Shown: positions 1 through 12,479 of the stretch, in pieces
Layout: each line of letters starts with the position of its first letter
Position numbering within the stretch: position 1 is the first letter of the stretch
Source: Eumeta japonica
Taxonomy: Eukaryota > Arthropoda > Insecta > Lepidoptera > Psychidae
NCBI GenBank assembly: GCA_005406025.1
Contig: BGZK01000738.1
Location: 186,001-250,000, forward strand
Direction of reading: 5' to 3'
Length of the DNA: 64,000 nucleotides
Translations under genes and position numbers: made by a program
Notes under the pieces: model-generated
What the model was told of the DNA's origin: nothing
What the model saw: only the letters and a program-made list of their open reading frames with translations
The model's database searches: none

Positions 1-2580
1 ACTGACATCTATCGTCAAATATGTCGTGCGCGTTTGTCGATTTCGATTGTTTATTGTTTGCCTCTTCTTGAACAACATTACATTTCAACCAGGTGCCTCT
101 ATGTATTGGACATTTGCTTTAGAGATTTCTTTCGTAAGTCCACTTTCGTGCATTTTCAAGTGGTGGCTAACCCAATTTATGACATAAAAAGGTTTTTTTT
201 TCAAACCTACAAGTAATACAATTTTAAAATGGCCTAAAAAAATAAGAGTTTTTCACTCCGCCATGCATTTTGAAAACTAAATTTTGAGTCTTTTTTTTTT
301 ATTTTGAAAGGAATTAGACCTACAGAACTTCCACGCCGGCTCCGTTACTATTCAAGTTCTATTAACCATTGTTGTCACTATTGCAGCGACAACATGCGCG
401 TGCGCAGGGTTAAGCTGCTTTCTGATACGCGAAGCGAGTACTACAATTTAATTTAGTAAAATCATCAGTTATTTCATAGGTGTTGAAAATCGGACTCCTT
501 ACTTTCCGATGCAAAAGCAACGCCTGTACCATCCATTCGCCACCACTTAGGGTCCAAGCTCCTGAAATTGATATACAAACATTGGTGACAGGATAATATA
601 GCAAAGACAGATACCACACAACATTTAATTTCGGGAGGTTAACTAAGGAGTTTTTTTTTTTTAATTCAACTTTTGAAAGCAGTACTTTTAAAAGACAAAA
701 CCATATCAATCACGATTTACTTTAAACATGCATGAACTATTGCGTTATATTTTGATATGTGTTAAATTAATGAATTTGTTACATTTTTTATACACTAAAT
801 TTATTACATACTAAACATTACTCTACTGCTAAACTACGTCGGTATTTAGCCATTTTTGTATTGTTTATTTATATTTTCATTATTTATTTATTAACCGGTG
901 CATGCACACTATCACATGTGTACGACTAGTCTTAAGTTTGCCGTAGAGACATCTATGTCTCTGTGACTAACTTAAGACTTGTAGGCGAAGACGACCTAGC
1001 TTTAATATACGACTCGTTAAAACTTTTGCATATAATATAATAAGTTTAATTGAAATTTTATAAATTATATTCACCATCTTCGTGATCAAGCCGCGGAAGT
1101 TATAATTTTTAACGCGTGTATAGAACGCGTGTTTTTTTCTCTGTAACGGATTTGTAATTAAACAGATAAGTTAATTTTTTAGATTATTATGAAAAGTTAA
1201 AAATAACGCCAGAGCGTATATTATTTTAAATTTATGAATTTCACAAATTGTCATTTCGTACTCCATTCGATAAAAAAAAAGAAATTCCTTTTCTCGTTTC
1301 ATCTTTTTCTAAACCAAAATTTGATTGCAATTCGTGTAACCGTTTCGGAGATTAATTAGCCCGGACAAACAAACAGAGAGGCACTTAATTTTATTTACAT
1401 GCACACAAATATTTGTTCGGTGAATGTGTTTGCTTGAGGTAGGCAGAGTAAATATTTCAACGAGGACAAGGCAACTAATCGCCTATTATTATATGCGCGT
1501 ACTTTAAACGTGTTTGTCTTCATTATACGGCTTGTGTGCTTTACTCGTTTTAGAATAAGCGCATTTTAAAGATCTAAGTAAAACTATAGAGTGCCACTTA
1601 CATACAAAAATACGCTTACACTATATATAGTTACGAGATGATTTATAAGTTTTCAGCTAGAATTTTAACCGTATCTGCAATAAGATGTTTCAAAGTCACT
1701 ATCGTAGTAATCCACAGAATTTGACATAGTTGGCCGCTTGACAAATATACATTTTCATTATCAGGGTTCCGTAAGTGAATGATACAAATCGGAACCACTA
1801 CCTTACGATGTCCATGCGAAAGCAACAGCTCTTATCTCACGAACCATAAGAGACACCAAATGACGCTCACATCACAAACTGCATATTACAGTCTCAATTC
1901 TTATTGTATTTTCCATAATTATGATAAGAAACGTCCACCTTCTCGTTTTCTGTTGGGCTGTAAAAAGGTTAGTAATAAGCCATAGGAGAGCGATTGCAAT
2001 ATCCATAAAGTAGAGGAATCATCGGTGTTTATACTTCTCTATTGTAACATACAATTCGATTTACAACTAATGAAGCTTTCTTTTCATTTATTACTATACA
2101 TATCAAAATTGGCTGTTATGTGCATAATGATTGTGTTTAAATAAAACGCAAAATTTAGAAATCGTAATTATGATATATTATCTATAGATTTACAAGCTTC
2201 ATGGAAATAGCAAATGGCTACATAAAAAATAAAAATTATTTCAGTATTATCTTTTGGCTTGACCTCGTGACCTCGTTGTAAAAAGGTTGAGAACGAATCG
2301 AGATGTTTTGGTTTAATTGGTACAGAGAATTAATTCTAGCTAAAAAATATTGTTGCTTAGGACTCCACTTGAAACGTAAAATAAAACTAAATTTATTAAA
2401 ATAAACCTGTATTACATACCGATATCGATCCCACATAACATCACCATAACAAAAACACATTTCACCGACTGAGGTATTAAAGGCTAGAAATATAATACTA
2501 TTTGAAATGATTACGTTAAGGTTCTAATATTTCCTGTATAAATGATGAAATTTGTAAGAGCGCAATTCATATATTACATT
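1..2580. other. AT-rich non-coding stretch
   Basis: No recognisable gene. Open frames here are at most about 100 codons and have no domain I recognise. Two places, near 485-525 and 1785-1835, share a loosely similar phrase of about 40 bases (aaatcgga..cc..tac..tacgatg...gcaaaagcaac), so both may be worn copies of one dispersed repeat. Otherwise I see nothing. Confidence 0.6.
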
Positions 2581-2589
2581 ACTTTTTTA

Positions 2590-3770
2590 CAATGTTCTTT
2601 TTCTTAGAATCACCAAGCTGGCCTTCTACATTCTTTATGGGAACTACTAACAAGAGCGCAATTTATAGACACGTTAATTACTTACAATTTATTTTTGTAG
2701 AACCATTACTCTGGCCTTGTACGTCCTACACGGTAGAAAGGCTTTGACCTTCTACATCCTACATAGATAAAAAGTATTTTCAAAAGCACGATTAAAAGAT
2801 CACATTGACTCTTTATAATTTTCTTTTTCTTAGAATCATCACTTTGACCTTCTACATCCTACATAGATAAAAAGTATTTTCAATAGCACGATTAAAAGAT
2901 CACGTTGACTCTTTATAATTTTCTTTTTCTTAGAATCATCACTTTGACCTTCTACATCCTACATAGATAAAAAGTATTTTCAATAGCACGATTAAAAGAT
3001 CACGTTGACTCTTTATAATTTTCTTTTTCTTAGAATCATCACTTTGACCTTCTACATCCTACATAGATAAAAAGTATTTTCAATAGCACGATTAAAAGAT
3101 CACGTTGACTCTTTATAATTTTCTTTTTCTTAGAATCATCACTTTGACCTTCTACATCCTACATAGATAAAAAGTATTTTCAATAGCACGATTAAAAGAT
3201 CACGTTGACTCTTTATAATTTTCTTTTTCTTAAAATCATCACTTTGACCTTCTACATCCTACATAGATAAAAAGTATTTTCAAAAGCACGATTAAAAGAT
3301 CACGTTGACTTTTTATACTTTTCTTCTTTTTAGAATCTTCACTTTAACCTTCGACGTCCTATAAAGATAAAAAGAATTTTAAAAGCGTGTTCATAGGTCA
3401 CGTTGCTTTTTTACAATTTTACTTTTTCTTAAAACCATTACCCTGGCCTTTTACATCCTGTATAGACGGAAATTATTTGCTACAATACTGCGATTCATAG
3501 GTTTTATTTATTTTTTACAATTTCCTCTTTATAAGAAATATTAGTCGGGCCTTATACATCCTGTATAAATGGGAAGTACTCACAAGAGAACGATGATGTT
3601 TTTTCGTCATCATTATTCATCAAGTTGATTTTTTCAATTTCTTTTTTTTTAGAATCATTACCCTGAGCTTCTACGTCCTATATAGACAGAAAGTATTTTC
3701 AAAAAGCTCGATTCATAGATCACGTTGTTTTTTTTTAGTTTCTTTTTTCTTAGTGTCATTCTAGCCTTAA
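2590..3770 (+). repeat. 100-bp tandem satellite array
   Basis: A tandem array with a strict 100-base period. The phrase actttgaccttctacatcct recurs at 2841, 2941, 3041, 3141 and 3241, and in diverged form at 2741 and 3341. The five central units differ from each other by only a few bases. Units towards both flanks (about 2610-2740 and 3341-3770) are progressively mutated and change length. Identical centre and worn edges is the pattern expected when unequal exchange homogenises the middle of an array. The unit has no convincing open frame. It could be a local satellite or the internal tandem array of a Helitron-like element; no element ends were found. Confidence 0.93.
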
Positions 3771-3775
3771 CCGTT

Positions 3776-4119
3776 CTCAGTTCTAAAATTTTTAATCATT
3801 GGAAATGATTTCATAAAACATATAATTTTATCCTCAGGCAGCACTAAATATATTATATTAATAATGTTTTTTTTTTTTTGATGAACTCAGGTGATGCAAC
3901 GAACCCGAATACAAAGGCTGAACCACGCTTAATGGACACTCCGTGTATATTATCTATCGTACAGCTCGCTTTAATGGGGCGTGTAAATTTATAATATTGT
4001 TTTTTTTCGGGTCGACGAAAAAATGATGAAGGTATATAAGTTACCGACCTCATCTAGGCGAGAACCTTGTTACAGTAAACGAAAACTCTTCAAAAGCTCT
4101 CAGCCGTCGAGCAAAACAT
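3776..4119. other. AT-rich spacer with poly-T runs
   Basis: Leads into the CpG-rich island that follows. Holds two poly-T tracts (about 3867-3880 and 4000) and TTTATAA-type AT motifs. No gene seen. Confidence 0.5.
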
Positions 4120-4430
4120 AAACCAGGCACACGGGCGCATTTTATAAAGTTAAGAGGAACTCGATTAAGGCAGCAGTAAAAATAAGTTGCGAGTCGGGCG
4201 CGAAGTTTCTCGAGCCGGGCCCACGGCGGCACGCGCGCTCGCGCACGCCCCCCGCGCCGCGCACGGCCCCCGCGCCGCTCCGGCCGAGCCCGTAATTGGT
4301 GAATCAAAGCGCGCCGGATCCGCCGACATTTTTGTAATAAAGCTCGCCATGATTTCCTCGTGCAGTTTATTACGGGACAGTTACAGTCACTGAAGCCGGA
4401 AAGCCTGACTCGGCTTCCTGCGGGCAATGT
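4120..4430. promoter_or_regulatory. CpG-rich island, candidate cis-element
   Basis: GC- and CpG-dense block, very dense at 4190-4300, in a background that is mostly A and T. The open frames on both strands are low-complexity Arg/Ala/Pro translations of GC-rich DNA, so I do not call a gene. The downstream edge holds AATCAAAG at 4301 (TCF-like core) and TAATAAA and TTTATTA motifs of the Hox/caudal type around 4335-4375. A regulatory role is inferred from composition only. Confidence 0.4.
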
Positions 4431-5299
4431 CGTCTTGCGCTATAGTGTTTTATTTTTTATTTTGTTTTTGATGAGTGTACTCGCCTTAATTCGTTTTATC
4501 ATTATTATAACACTGTCAACGTAATTTATATCAACCGTCGTCAGAAATATTGGAAATTTTTCAATTTGCACATTCGAGTTTAGATTAAATTTTTTTTTCA
4601 TTTATAAGCGGTTTTTCATCATTGTATTGGGTACTAGATTTGTGATTTCAAATTATAATAGTTCTCATATCTAAGATTTAAATTTTTTTTATGTAAATTT
4701 TTTTTGGGAGCGAAAGACAAACATTTATCTTTTTCCAAATTTTATTACACATTTACGAGACATGCTTTTTCTATTTTGTCGCTTCATAAAATGGTAAAAA
4801 CTGGAAATTGAAATATATTTCATTGTTTTTCAAACTATTTTCCACGGTGTTTGAGCACTACTTTAATCGTTCGAACAGAAAAGAATTGAATAATGTAGTT
4901 ATGAAACAGACACGTACAATAAAATTGTATATAGATTTCGTGTGTGTGCATATTAAAAATTTTTGAAGAAAAATTACTGAAGGACGGACGAAGGATAAAT
5001 AATAGAAAACAAAAGTATATGCTTTTTTGTTATTCTCAGTTTCTCTGTTTGTCTGTTTATTTGAATGCGCTACATGCAAAAATCATTCAATAAATTCAAA
5101 ATCTAACTTGTGATTAGTATTAGGCTTAAGTCGGAGCAACATTTAGTATTTATGTCATTAAACCTCCAGCAAGCAACGCACCGCGACAACTACGATATGT
5201 TGCGGTATCACAGGGGGAGGGTGCATCGCTAATAATAAAATAATTTAATAGTTCATTTAATAATATACTTAATTATTAATTTAATAGTACATGTAATAA
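4431..5299. other. AT-rich non-coding stretch
   Basis: I see nothing beyond AT-rich sequence, poly-T tracts and short spurious frames. Confidence 0.6.
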
Positions 5300-5469
5300 T
5301 ATACTCCTTTTAGTTGGAATTAAACCGATAGGAAACCGGTATAGGAATTGAAGGCGTAACCGAATTTGGAATATACATCGAGGCCTCGTGATTGAGGAAG
5401 TGGTTGAGCGATGAAGAAAGGAGAAATTCATTGTACGTTCATGCGTGCGCAGCCGCGGGCAAAAGCTAG
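5300..5469 (+). mobile_element. Helitron-type 3' end
   Basis: Ends with agccgcgggcaaaagCTAG at about 5451-5469, which matches the lepidopteran Helitron-type terminus (GC-rich hairpin region then CTRR). The expected TC...ctaatattata 5' terminus is not visible upstream, so this is a partial or decayed copy and its left boundary is arbitrary. Confidence 0.55.
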
Positions 5470-5644
5470 TTGACAACATGTCTATACGAAAACGTCGACG
5501 TCGCGCGCCGCTAACTATTGCCTAATTACGTCGAGGCTTATTACATTAGATAAAGCAGTTTGTTACCTATATATAACAAATTATACATTACGAATTTGTC
5601 CACATTGTCCGCTCTAGCTTAGTACTAAACTTTAAATCTCTTTG

Positions 5645-6430
5645 GTTTGAACCAATTCTTAAAATTCTTATTTCAGTCTTTAGTAGGGGTACTCAAAGCA
5701 GCCGATTTGTCATTCAGACAACCTCTTCATCAGATCGGCAATGTTGACCATGAAAGTTTTCCTTCATTTCAAGGAACATGAAAAATGTTAGTCGAGTTTT
5801 GCTGCTCCAAATACTCGGTTATTTTTCGAGCAGTGTAGTTCGTCATGGTGAAACATGATTTGTCGTTTTGTGATGGATTTGTCGAAGCTTTCTACAAATA
5901 ACCTTTGTTATACCACTCTGCGTTTACCGTCTTACGATCTTTAAGTTCGATAGTGGTGACATGACCAGTTTTCAAGATAAATGCAACCATCACTTTATTC
6001 AAAATGGTTCTCTTCGGTTTTGGTCTTACTTGAAAGAAACAAAATGTCAATAACTCCTTTAAATTGAAATCACAGGCATAAAACTAGGATTTACAACCAT
6101 TAATGACGACAATCATGTTCCACGACTTACCTGGTTCGAATTATTGCAGAGTTCTGCTACTTAATCCGATACGAATCGCTTTGTGGTCGTCGGTAAGCAC
6201 ATGCGGAATCCATATACAAACTAGTTTCCTTTCACCCAGTTCTAAATACAGACTATCAAAATATGAAGGGCTTGAAATACTCCGAAATGCCCGTACCATC
6301 GGTACGTCACATCGAGGTCTTAAAGGATAGGCTGTATCACAGCTGCCATTGTTATTTGTTGTGACGGCGGGTTTTAAACGTCTTTGACGAGCTTCGACAC
6401 CCAGACTGATATTTGACAGCTAGAACAGTA
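5645..6430 (-). mobile_element. Decayed mariner transposon
   Basis: Reverse-strand translation gives a broken mariner (Tc1/mariner superfamily, IS630-like) transposase. In coding order I see ELGERKLVCIWIPHVLTDDH at about 6175-6240, matching the family block 'L..LCxRWIPHxLTddq'. Next is the block around KVMVAFILKTGHVTTIEL at about 5940-6000, then a TARKITEYLEQQN-like stretch near 5800. The region is broken by several stops and frameshifts and cannot make protein. Terminal inverted repeats and the TA target site were not found. Its sequence differs from the two related mariners at 25.8 and 47.1 kb, so it belongs to a different mariner subfamily. Confidence 0.75.
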
Positions 6431-7765
6431 AATACCAACGTATTCTAATACCCTAAAAGATGGTCTTTCATTATTAAAAACTCTGCAGAAAGTCTGCACC
6501 TCGAAGCATTGAAAAGTTGTATAAAATTATCACACAAAGTTTTTCCTTTGAGATTTCCCCGTCACTTGTGAAAAAAACAATCGCGGTCAAATTATTTCAC
6601 CAATGTCAAATATTTCAATTATTTTTGACTTATAAATTCAAAAATTTGGTCTATATTTAAAAAGACGAGACTTGACAATATAATTAGATTGACGTCTTAA
6701 TAGGATTTTTCATATACCAATATTTATTCTTAATTATTATTTTAATTATAAAATTTTAATACACTTTTTATAATCAAACCAGCGTTTAATATTCGAAAAA
6801 CAAGTAAAATCATAAGTGTTTGTTTATGAACTTTTGACAAATCACGCAATACTGATCTTACGTATATTTTATATAATACTAGATTTGAACAAAATTACCC
6901 CGAAAATGTTCATAAAATTTTTCCAATATTGTTCCATTAGAACTGACCGACTATACGCCTTGAAACTTAAACTTCAATATTTATGATGAGAAATAAATTG
7001 ATCTCTTATGCAAAGTAGTGAAATCGATAAAACGAAAGTAAATAATTGTACCTCAAGTTATTTTATCGACACAATTACCACTGTGTCGATAAAATTTAAT
7101 TACGATTTTGACTTCGATAATGAAAAAATCTAGAAAACCAAATATCTACTTTTTCAATAGAAATAAGTTAGTTTGAATTTTCAGACTACCCTGAAAGAAA
7201 TAATTTATAATTTGCTCTTTTTTCTTGCACGATTCATCACATCATAAGATTAATTTTTACATTCACGGACGGAATCTAATCAAAACTTGAAAACTTTGCC
7301 AACATGAAAATTTCGTTATTTATTCCTTAAAACAATTTTTTCGCAACGTTTCCATTATTATTATCTTTGTTCAGTCATTTAACTCCAGAAAAACACTGTT
7401 TAAAACTTCAGAAACTGTCCGAACTCCGGCGCGAATAATTGGATTTAATTTTTGACGCGACCTCCTTCTCCCCTCAATCCGAACTCCTTTTTTCGCGTCT
7501 TCGACTTTCTCATCCTTCAGCGCCGCCTACACTTAAAGGAATCCCGTTTATCGTATCTCTGACAATATTAAACCACTCCTCGCCGCAAGCGAACTCCAAT
7601 TTTATCATTACATTTCTTATTTGTACCGAAATATCTCCTTAAATCGCTCGTAAACTACCGTCATTTTTATAGAGATAATATCGCTCACTGAAATAGTACT
7701 TAATTTCTTTAAAACATTTATTTATTATTATTTTTTTTTTGGTTTTATCATTTTATAACAACAGC
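6431..7765. other. AT-rich non-coding stretch
   Basis: No gene or repeat recognised. About 7440-7640 is C-rich on the top strand and gives a spurious 67-codon frame. Confidence 0.55.
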
Positions 7766-7960
7766 GAGCGCGGCATGAGCCGAAAGGGTGTGCAGTTGTA
7801 AACTCGATCGGGGTGAATTTAATGGCATCCAAAATTCAAGCACGGCCACGTCGCGCAGTTTGCATTCCGGAATAATGTAATTTTGCACATGTCAACACGC
7901 GGGGGCGCGGCGGTGCCACGACGCCGTAGAACACGGAACCCCGTAGATGCTAGAAAAAGC
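7766..7960. promoter_or_regulatory. CpG-rich island, candidate cis-element
   Basis: A block of GC- and CpG-rich unique-looking sequence, densest at 7840-7940, containing CATTCCGG (TEAD/Scalloped-like core) near 7864 and an interrupted AT-rich core. Candidate conserved non-coding element; composition is the only direct evidence. Confidence 0.35.
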
Positions 7961-8129
7961 CCTCAATTTCTAAACAATAATTTGGTGTAAATTTGCTGTG
8001 CAATGATGCAAAGCAAGAATTCAATGTTTTCTCAAACTATTTCTGCGGCAAAGTTCATCATCGTCTCCATCCATAAACATATACGTGCTATTTATGAAAT
8101 GAGTTTTGTACTAGGCAACTTCTTTTCGA

Positions 8130-8651
8130 AAATCGGTCAAGTGCGGTCGGACTCACGAATCGTGGGCCCGTGCTATAATATAATGTTATTATCTTAAATA
8201 CTCAAAAGAAAGCATATTCATTCATTCGATTATGTTAAAGACTTAAAAGAAAGCATATTCACTTATTCATATGCAGAGTCTTAACATAAGCCCCATTCAT
8301 AAGTTACTTGATTTTTATTCATTGTTTTTCCTTAAATTTGCATAGTATCACGCCAAATTAGATGTCATGATTATATGTCACTGCCTTTATGATACAATAG
8401 AAATAAAATAAAAAATAAACTGATACGCACCAAGTATGCACTCTAATAATAGTTTATACTGTACATTGAAATATACCGAAAAATAGCGAACTATAGACTT
8501 CTTATAAGCTTTTCCGTAATCTATTAATAAACAACTACTTTTCGTACTTTTTTTTTCACAATTTTCAACAAGGCAGATAAGTTGTGCAATGGACGATTTT
8601 AATCTATTTTCTCAAATAACACTGAGAGCATTTATTTTAAAATAATAAATG

Positions 8652-8687
<36 letters not shown>

Positions 8688-8975
8688 AAGTGTTTCGAAT
8701 ATATACATACATATTCTAGACCCTCATAAAAATATAATTATAATTACATATAGTTAGCATGTTTATAATTAATTTATTTTCTTTATTCGACCATGTTTTG
8801 GTCACAGACATAGATGTGTGTACCAAATTACAACCAAAACGATCCAGTAGATTCAGAGGGTTTTAGCTATGACAAACGTCCGTCTGTCGTGGGATAGGCA
8901 CACGAGTGGTTCTATATGGGCTTCGTTTTTTTTCGTTTGGAGGTACGGAATCTTAAAAATGTAACAGAAAGCTAT
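8130..8975 (+). mobile_element. Lepidopteran dispersed repeat
   Basis: Left end holds caagtgcggtcggactcacg (8139-8158), a diverged copy of the common lepidopteran phrase 'ggccaagtgcgagtcggactcgcg'. The right end, 8870-8965, holds the usual partners: gtccgtctgtcgtggg and then ggaggtacggaatctt, a worn form of the family's 'tacggaaccct' end. A (TA)n(GT)n microsatellite sits inside at 8649-8686. A near-tandem repeat of about 47 bases containing aaaagaaagcatattca is at 8203-8280. No coding capacity seen; non-autonomous. Confidence 0.6.
8649..8686. repeat. (TA)n(TG)n microsatellite
   Basis: Uninterrupted TA dinucleotides followed directly by GT dinucleotides. Confidence 0.95.
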
Positions 8976-9410
8976 AAAAAGTTTGTTTTGATTCTACGAT
9001 CTACTAAAGTCGTCGGATTTTAAATTAAAAAACTATTCATGCAGCCAAAGTTAGTGTGCCTACTGCCTAGTGCAGGTTTTAGCGCATGCCATCTCCAAGA
9101 CATTTGTCTCTATCAATGGATGTATAGAATGATGATGTCTATCTGTTAATAGTTAATTCCCTATAATATTGCAACGAAACGAAGCACTAATCTGTATTTA
9201 ACAATAAAATAAAATTCGATTATTGCACTGTTGTCATTTTATTGATTTATCAGACCAACCATTAAAATAAAAATACTGTCATTGATTAGACAAAACTGAT
9301 TTCCGTATTTACTAGAAAAAAAAATACAAACATATCGATTCTAGTTTGAAACACACTTTGATTTACCTATCCATCACAGTCCCTTTGATACTACAATTAT
9401 TCTACAACGA
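8976..9410. other. AT-rich non-coding stretch
   Basis: I see nothing in it. Confidence 0.55.
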
Positions 9411-9620
9411 GCGACGTTTCGCTACTCTAAGGCGCGCGCGAACGTCGCCCCTCCATAGGTTTGTTGGGCACCCCCACCGCGCCTGCGACGTTCGCTAATT
9501 ATTTCATAGCAGACAGCGATTTGCAAATACGCCTCAGTTAAACGTTTGCTCGCTGCCTCAATCGAAAGTCGAATCGCACAGTGTACTCCGTCAATGTCGT
9601 TAAATATAATCAATGTTCAT
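9411..9620. promoter_or_regulatory. CpG-rich island, candidate cis-element
   Basis: Short CpG-dense core at 9418-9500 followed by moderately GC-rich sequence. The reverse strand is open for 63 codons with a low-complexity end, which I do not take as a gene. Function inferred from composition only. Confidence 0.3.
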
Positions 9621-10447
9621 TGATGCATAGATTATGAGAAATATCTGCGATACAAATGTATTTTATTTCAAATAAATCATAATTTCAATTGATATAAAAT
9701 GCCACGGATGACGTAATAATTTCTTTGTACGATTCTAGAGTTTCTGGTATTAATTCAACATGACAGAGATTGCGTATTGCGTACCACTTGAAATGCCAAA
9801 TTTAAAACTGTAATTAAATTTTAGCAATGCGTATACGCATATTGCTTTGTGAGGTATTCCACAATTTTAATTTGCATTTTCATTTAACATTCAAGTACCG
9901 GGGCATCCGAGTTTTGTCTGGCTTGTTTCGAAATTACTATGGAAAATATGATAACTTCCCACGGGAAAAATTGCTTATCAATATAAGCAACTTTGCAACT
10001 AGGGAAGGAAGGAAAAAAAATCAAAATTTGAAATAATAAATATTTGATACAAAATGCGCATACACCAAATAATGTGTAAAATTTAGTTGCTACCTCCTGC
10101 TCTTACGCTAATAATATCACGTAGTCAGTCATCTGTTGTTGAAAAGTTACGGTAAACCCATTTGTACTTCGTAGTTCCCACGTCTTCCTGTGGTCTCAAA
10201 ACTGTATTAGATAGCGCTATAAAGCAAAGTTTAAAAGAATATTTTATTTTTTGTAAAATCACGTTTATTTCAGGGACAACACCTATATACAGAACTTGAA
10301 AAGCAAGCAATTGTATCAAAATAAAATTTCCATCAAAATAATTAGAACAATCTCCGAAATACTGGTATTACTATAGACAGATATTATTACACTATCAGTG
10401 TATTAATATAATAATATTGTTTAATATAATAATAGTACAATAATACT

Positions 10448-10478
10448 GATATTATTACACTTTCAGTGTAATAATATC
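10448..10478. repeat. Perfect 14-bp hairpin
   Basis: Arms gatattattacact and agtgtaataatatc are exact reverse complements with a 3-base loop. A related imperfect hairpin (ttattacactatcagtgtattaa) lies about 65 bases upstream near 10382. Confidence 0.9.
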
Positions 10479-10635
10479 GGTCTTTTGATATATTTGCGAG
10501 ATATAGGTATGTAGAAGCTTTTCTCACTTGAAATAATAAGACACGAAAACGTACAATATTATGATTTAAGCATATTATTGATTTTCAAACAATACATCAT
10601 AATAAAGGGCTTAATATTCTTGAAAGTACAGAATC

Positions 10636-10686
10636 AAATTAAGTATAAAATTAAGCTGTAATATAGCTTAATTTTATACTCAATTT
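10636..10686. repeat. 22-bp hairpin, 7-base loop
   Basis: Arm 1 is at 10636-10657 and arm 2 at 10665-10686. They pair over 22 bases with a single mismatch. Confidence 0.9.
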
Positions 10687-10790
10687 CGTGTGATGTACAA
10701 TGATCGCATCGATGTAGCGATTTTTTCTTAAACGGGCTGAAATGATGACCAAACACACATCTGTCTCCATCTCGACGGGCGTAGAGTAAT

Positions 10791-11070
10791 ACCTATTGCA
10801 TTGCATTAAAATAGCCCCGTTGCGGCGCCGCGAGTTATCTACGACAGTAATGAGGTCCCAGCGCTCACCCCCCCGCCGGCGCGCCCCGCCGGCGCCCGCG
10901 CCCTCCTCGGCGCGTAGGGCACCCGCGAGACTCCTTGTGTCCTCGTTATTACGCTATGAAATTTCAGATCCACTGTACACACGACACTGTATCACGCGCC
11001 GCGCGGTCCCGGGGGCCGGTCGGCCGCGCGCGCGCGCTGTGGCTTCCATGTTGACAATTTTATTCTAACC
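10791..11070. promoter_or_regulatory. CpG-rich island, candidate cis-element
   Basis: Two CpG-dense cores (10860-10930 and 10993-11045) separated by AT-richer sequence with a ctcgttattacgctatg homeodomain-like motif. The 90-codon open frame across it is rich in Arg, Ala and Pro, as expected from GC-rich non-coding DNA. Candidate enhancer or promoter; inference. Confidence 0.4.
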
Positions 11071-11689
11071 TTAATGACACGTCACGTGGACACGAATGTG
11101 TCACGAGATCAATCAGAAGAATCGTTTTCTTAGTAACCTGTTTGCTTCAAGAATCTCAGTCAAGAACTCATTGATGGTCGTGTCTTAGGTAGATCGAATG
11201 AGACGAAATTTTATTCTGAACGTAATCTCTGATTTTTTTCATATTTCATTGAATTTTTAAAAAGAATTCACATGGTACTCTGTTTATTACAACAGGTACG
11301 TGCATGAATTTTTAATTTTGCATCTGTCTCCCTGATGTACAGCAGAGATTACTTCTCCCTATGTACCACAATTCTGACACACCTTTTCTACGTGCACGTA
11401 TAGTCTCGTACCAGAAAAGTATAAGTATGTATTAAATATGTATAAAATTAAGATATTTTAAATATATTATGTCAACTGGTATAATATTCTCGCTCACTCC
11501 ACACTTAGCTATCGAAAAGCATTAACGACGCGAGGATTCGTCTCATCGATTTGGTACGTACACAACTACCCCGCTGGAAGCGGGGACATCCTTTCGCCCG
11601 CTGTAAACCGTAAAAATATATTAAATCCTATAAATTTGGCATAGCGAGCATTTTATTTCGCGCTTAAACGATACTCTCCCAGGAGATCG
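11071..11689. other. AT-rich non-coding stretch
   Basis: Nothing recognised except a small perfect hairpin, ccccgctggaagcgggg, at 11569-11585. Confidence 0.5.
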
Positions 11690-11930
11690 TAAACAGGAGC
11701 TCATCAAACCGGGCCGGATTATTGCGAACATGTGCGCGTATAAAGTTAAATCTCTCGCCTCTTACGGCGGCCGGGGGGTGCCGACGCCGGCGTGGATACA
11801 TCGAGGACGGCACGACGATTATTGCTAGCGGTTCGCCTTCAACTTTATGCGGATAAGTAGTTTGCTGTAGGATTTCAGGTCTTGAATATTGAGGAGGCTC
11901 GACGCGACGGTTCTGTGACACGAAATGAAA
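11690..11930. promoter_or_regulatory. CpG-rich island, candidate cis-element
   Basis: CpG-dense segment with GC-rich cores at 11710-11730 and 11765-11815 and an 85-codon reverse-strand open frame with no recognisable domain. I regard it as a candidate regulatory element rather than an exon because no good splice sites border the frame. Confidence 0.35.
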
Positions 11931-12479
11931 ATGCTTCGCTGACTATAAATTAAAGCTTTAGCGATGATAGTTCTCGATTCCGATGCCGCTTCTCGACTCT
12001 CGGTCGTTCTATCGCTTCTGATGCGAGTATCGATACCGATCTCTGATTCTCTTGAAATTCACTTCATTTTTCAGGTGCTTGTTATATTTTTGCACAAAAA
12101 GTATTGTATCTCGTGTTCCGGGGGTTATCGAATTTTGTGCAAAATTTCATCACAATCCGTTGAGCTGTTTTAGATACTTTTTTGGTAGAGCTATGCCGTT
12201 ATGAACTTGAGTGCATCACAAAAATAGACCAAACACCACACGGGGATACCAGGCGGTGAAATACTAAATGGTCACAGAATACAGACGTGAAGTCACAGCT
12301 TTTGCTATTTATTGCATCTCGTTTAATGGGTAACAATTCCGAACACCATGTCGCAATTGCTACATGGCGTTCGGGAATCATTCATGGAGTCAGAAAGGAC
12401 CCATTGAGACTTGGATCTGATTAGATTTTGAAGTCAATCGGTAGAACCGTTTCGAATATTATAAAAATGTTTTATATAT
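11931..12479. other. Repeat-like AT-rich stretch
   Basis: Phrases such as gtgcaaaatttcatcacaatccgttgag (split here only by spelling: about 12135-12165) are of a type found in several dispersed insect repeats, so part of this may be a worn mobile element. No gene seen. Confidence 0.4.

Larger units (their letters stand above)
9621..10790. other. AT-rich stretch with several hairpins
   Basis: No gene seen. The interval contains three near-perfect inverted repeats, which are listed separately or in the findings. Confidence 0.55.

Noticed and set aside
4050..4427. 125-codon reverse-strand frame and overlapping frames in the CpG-rich island
   Set aside because: Arg/Ala/Gly/Pro-rich low complexity, open on both strands; expected from GC-rich DNA with few stop codons.
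10796..11068. 90-codon frame in a CpG-rich island
   Set aside because: Same reason: compositional, no domain, no splice context.
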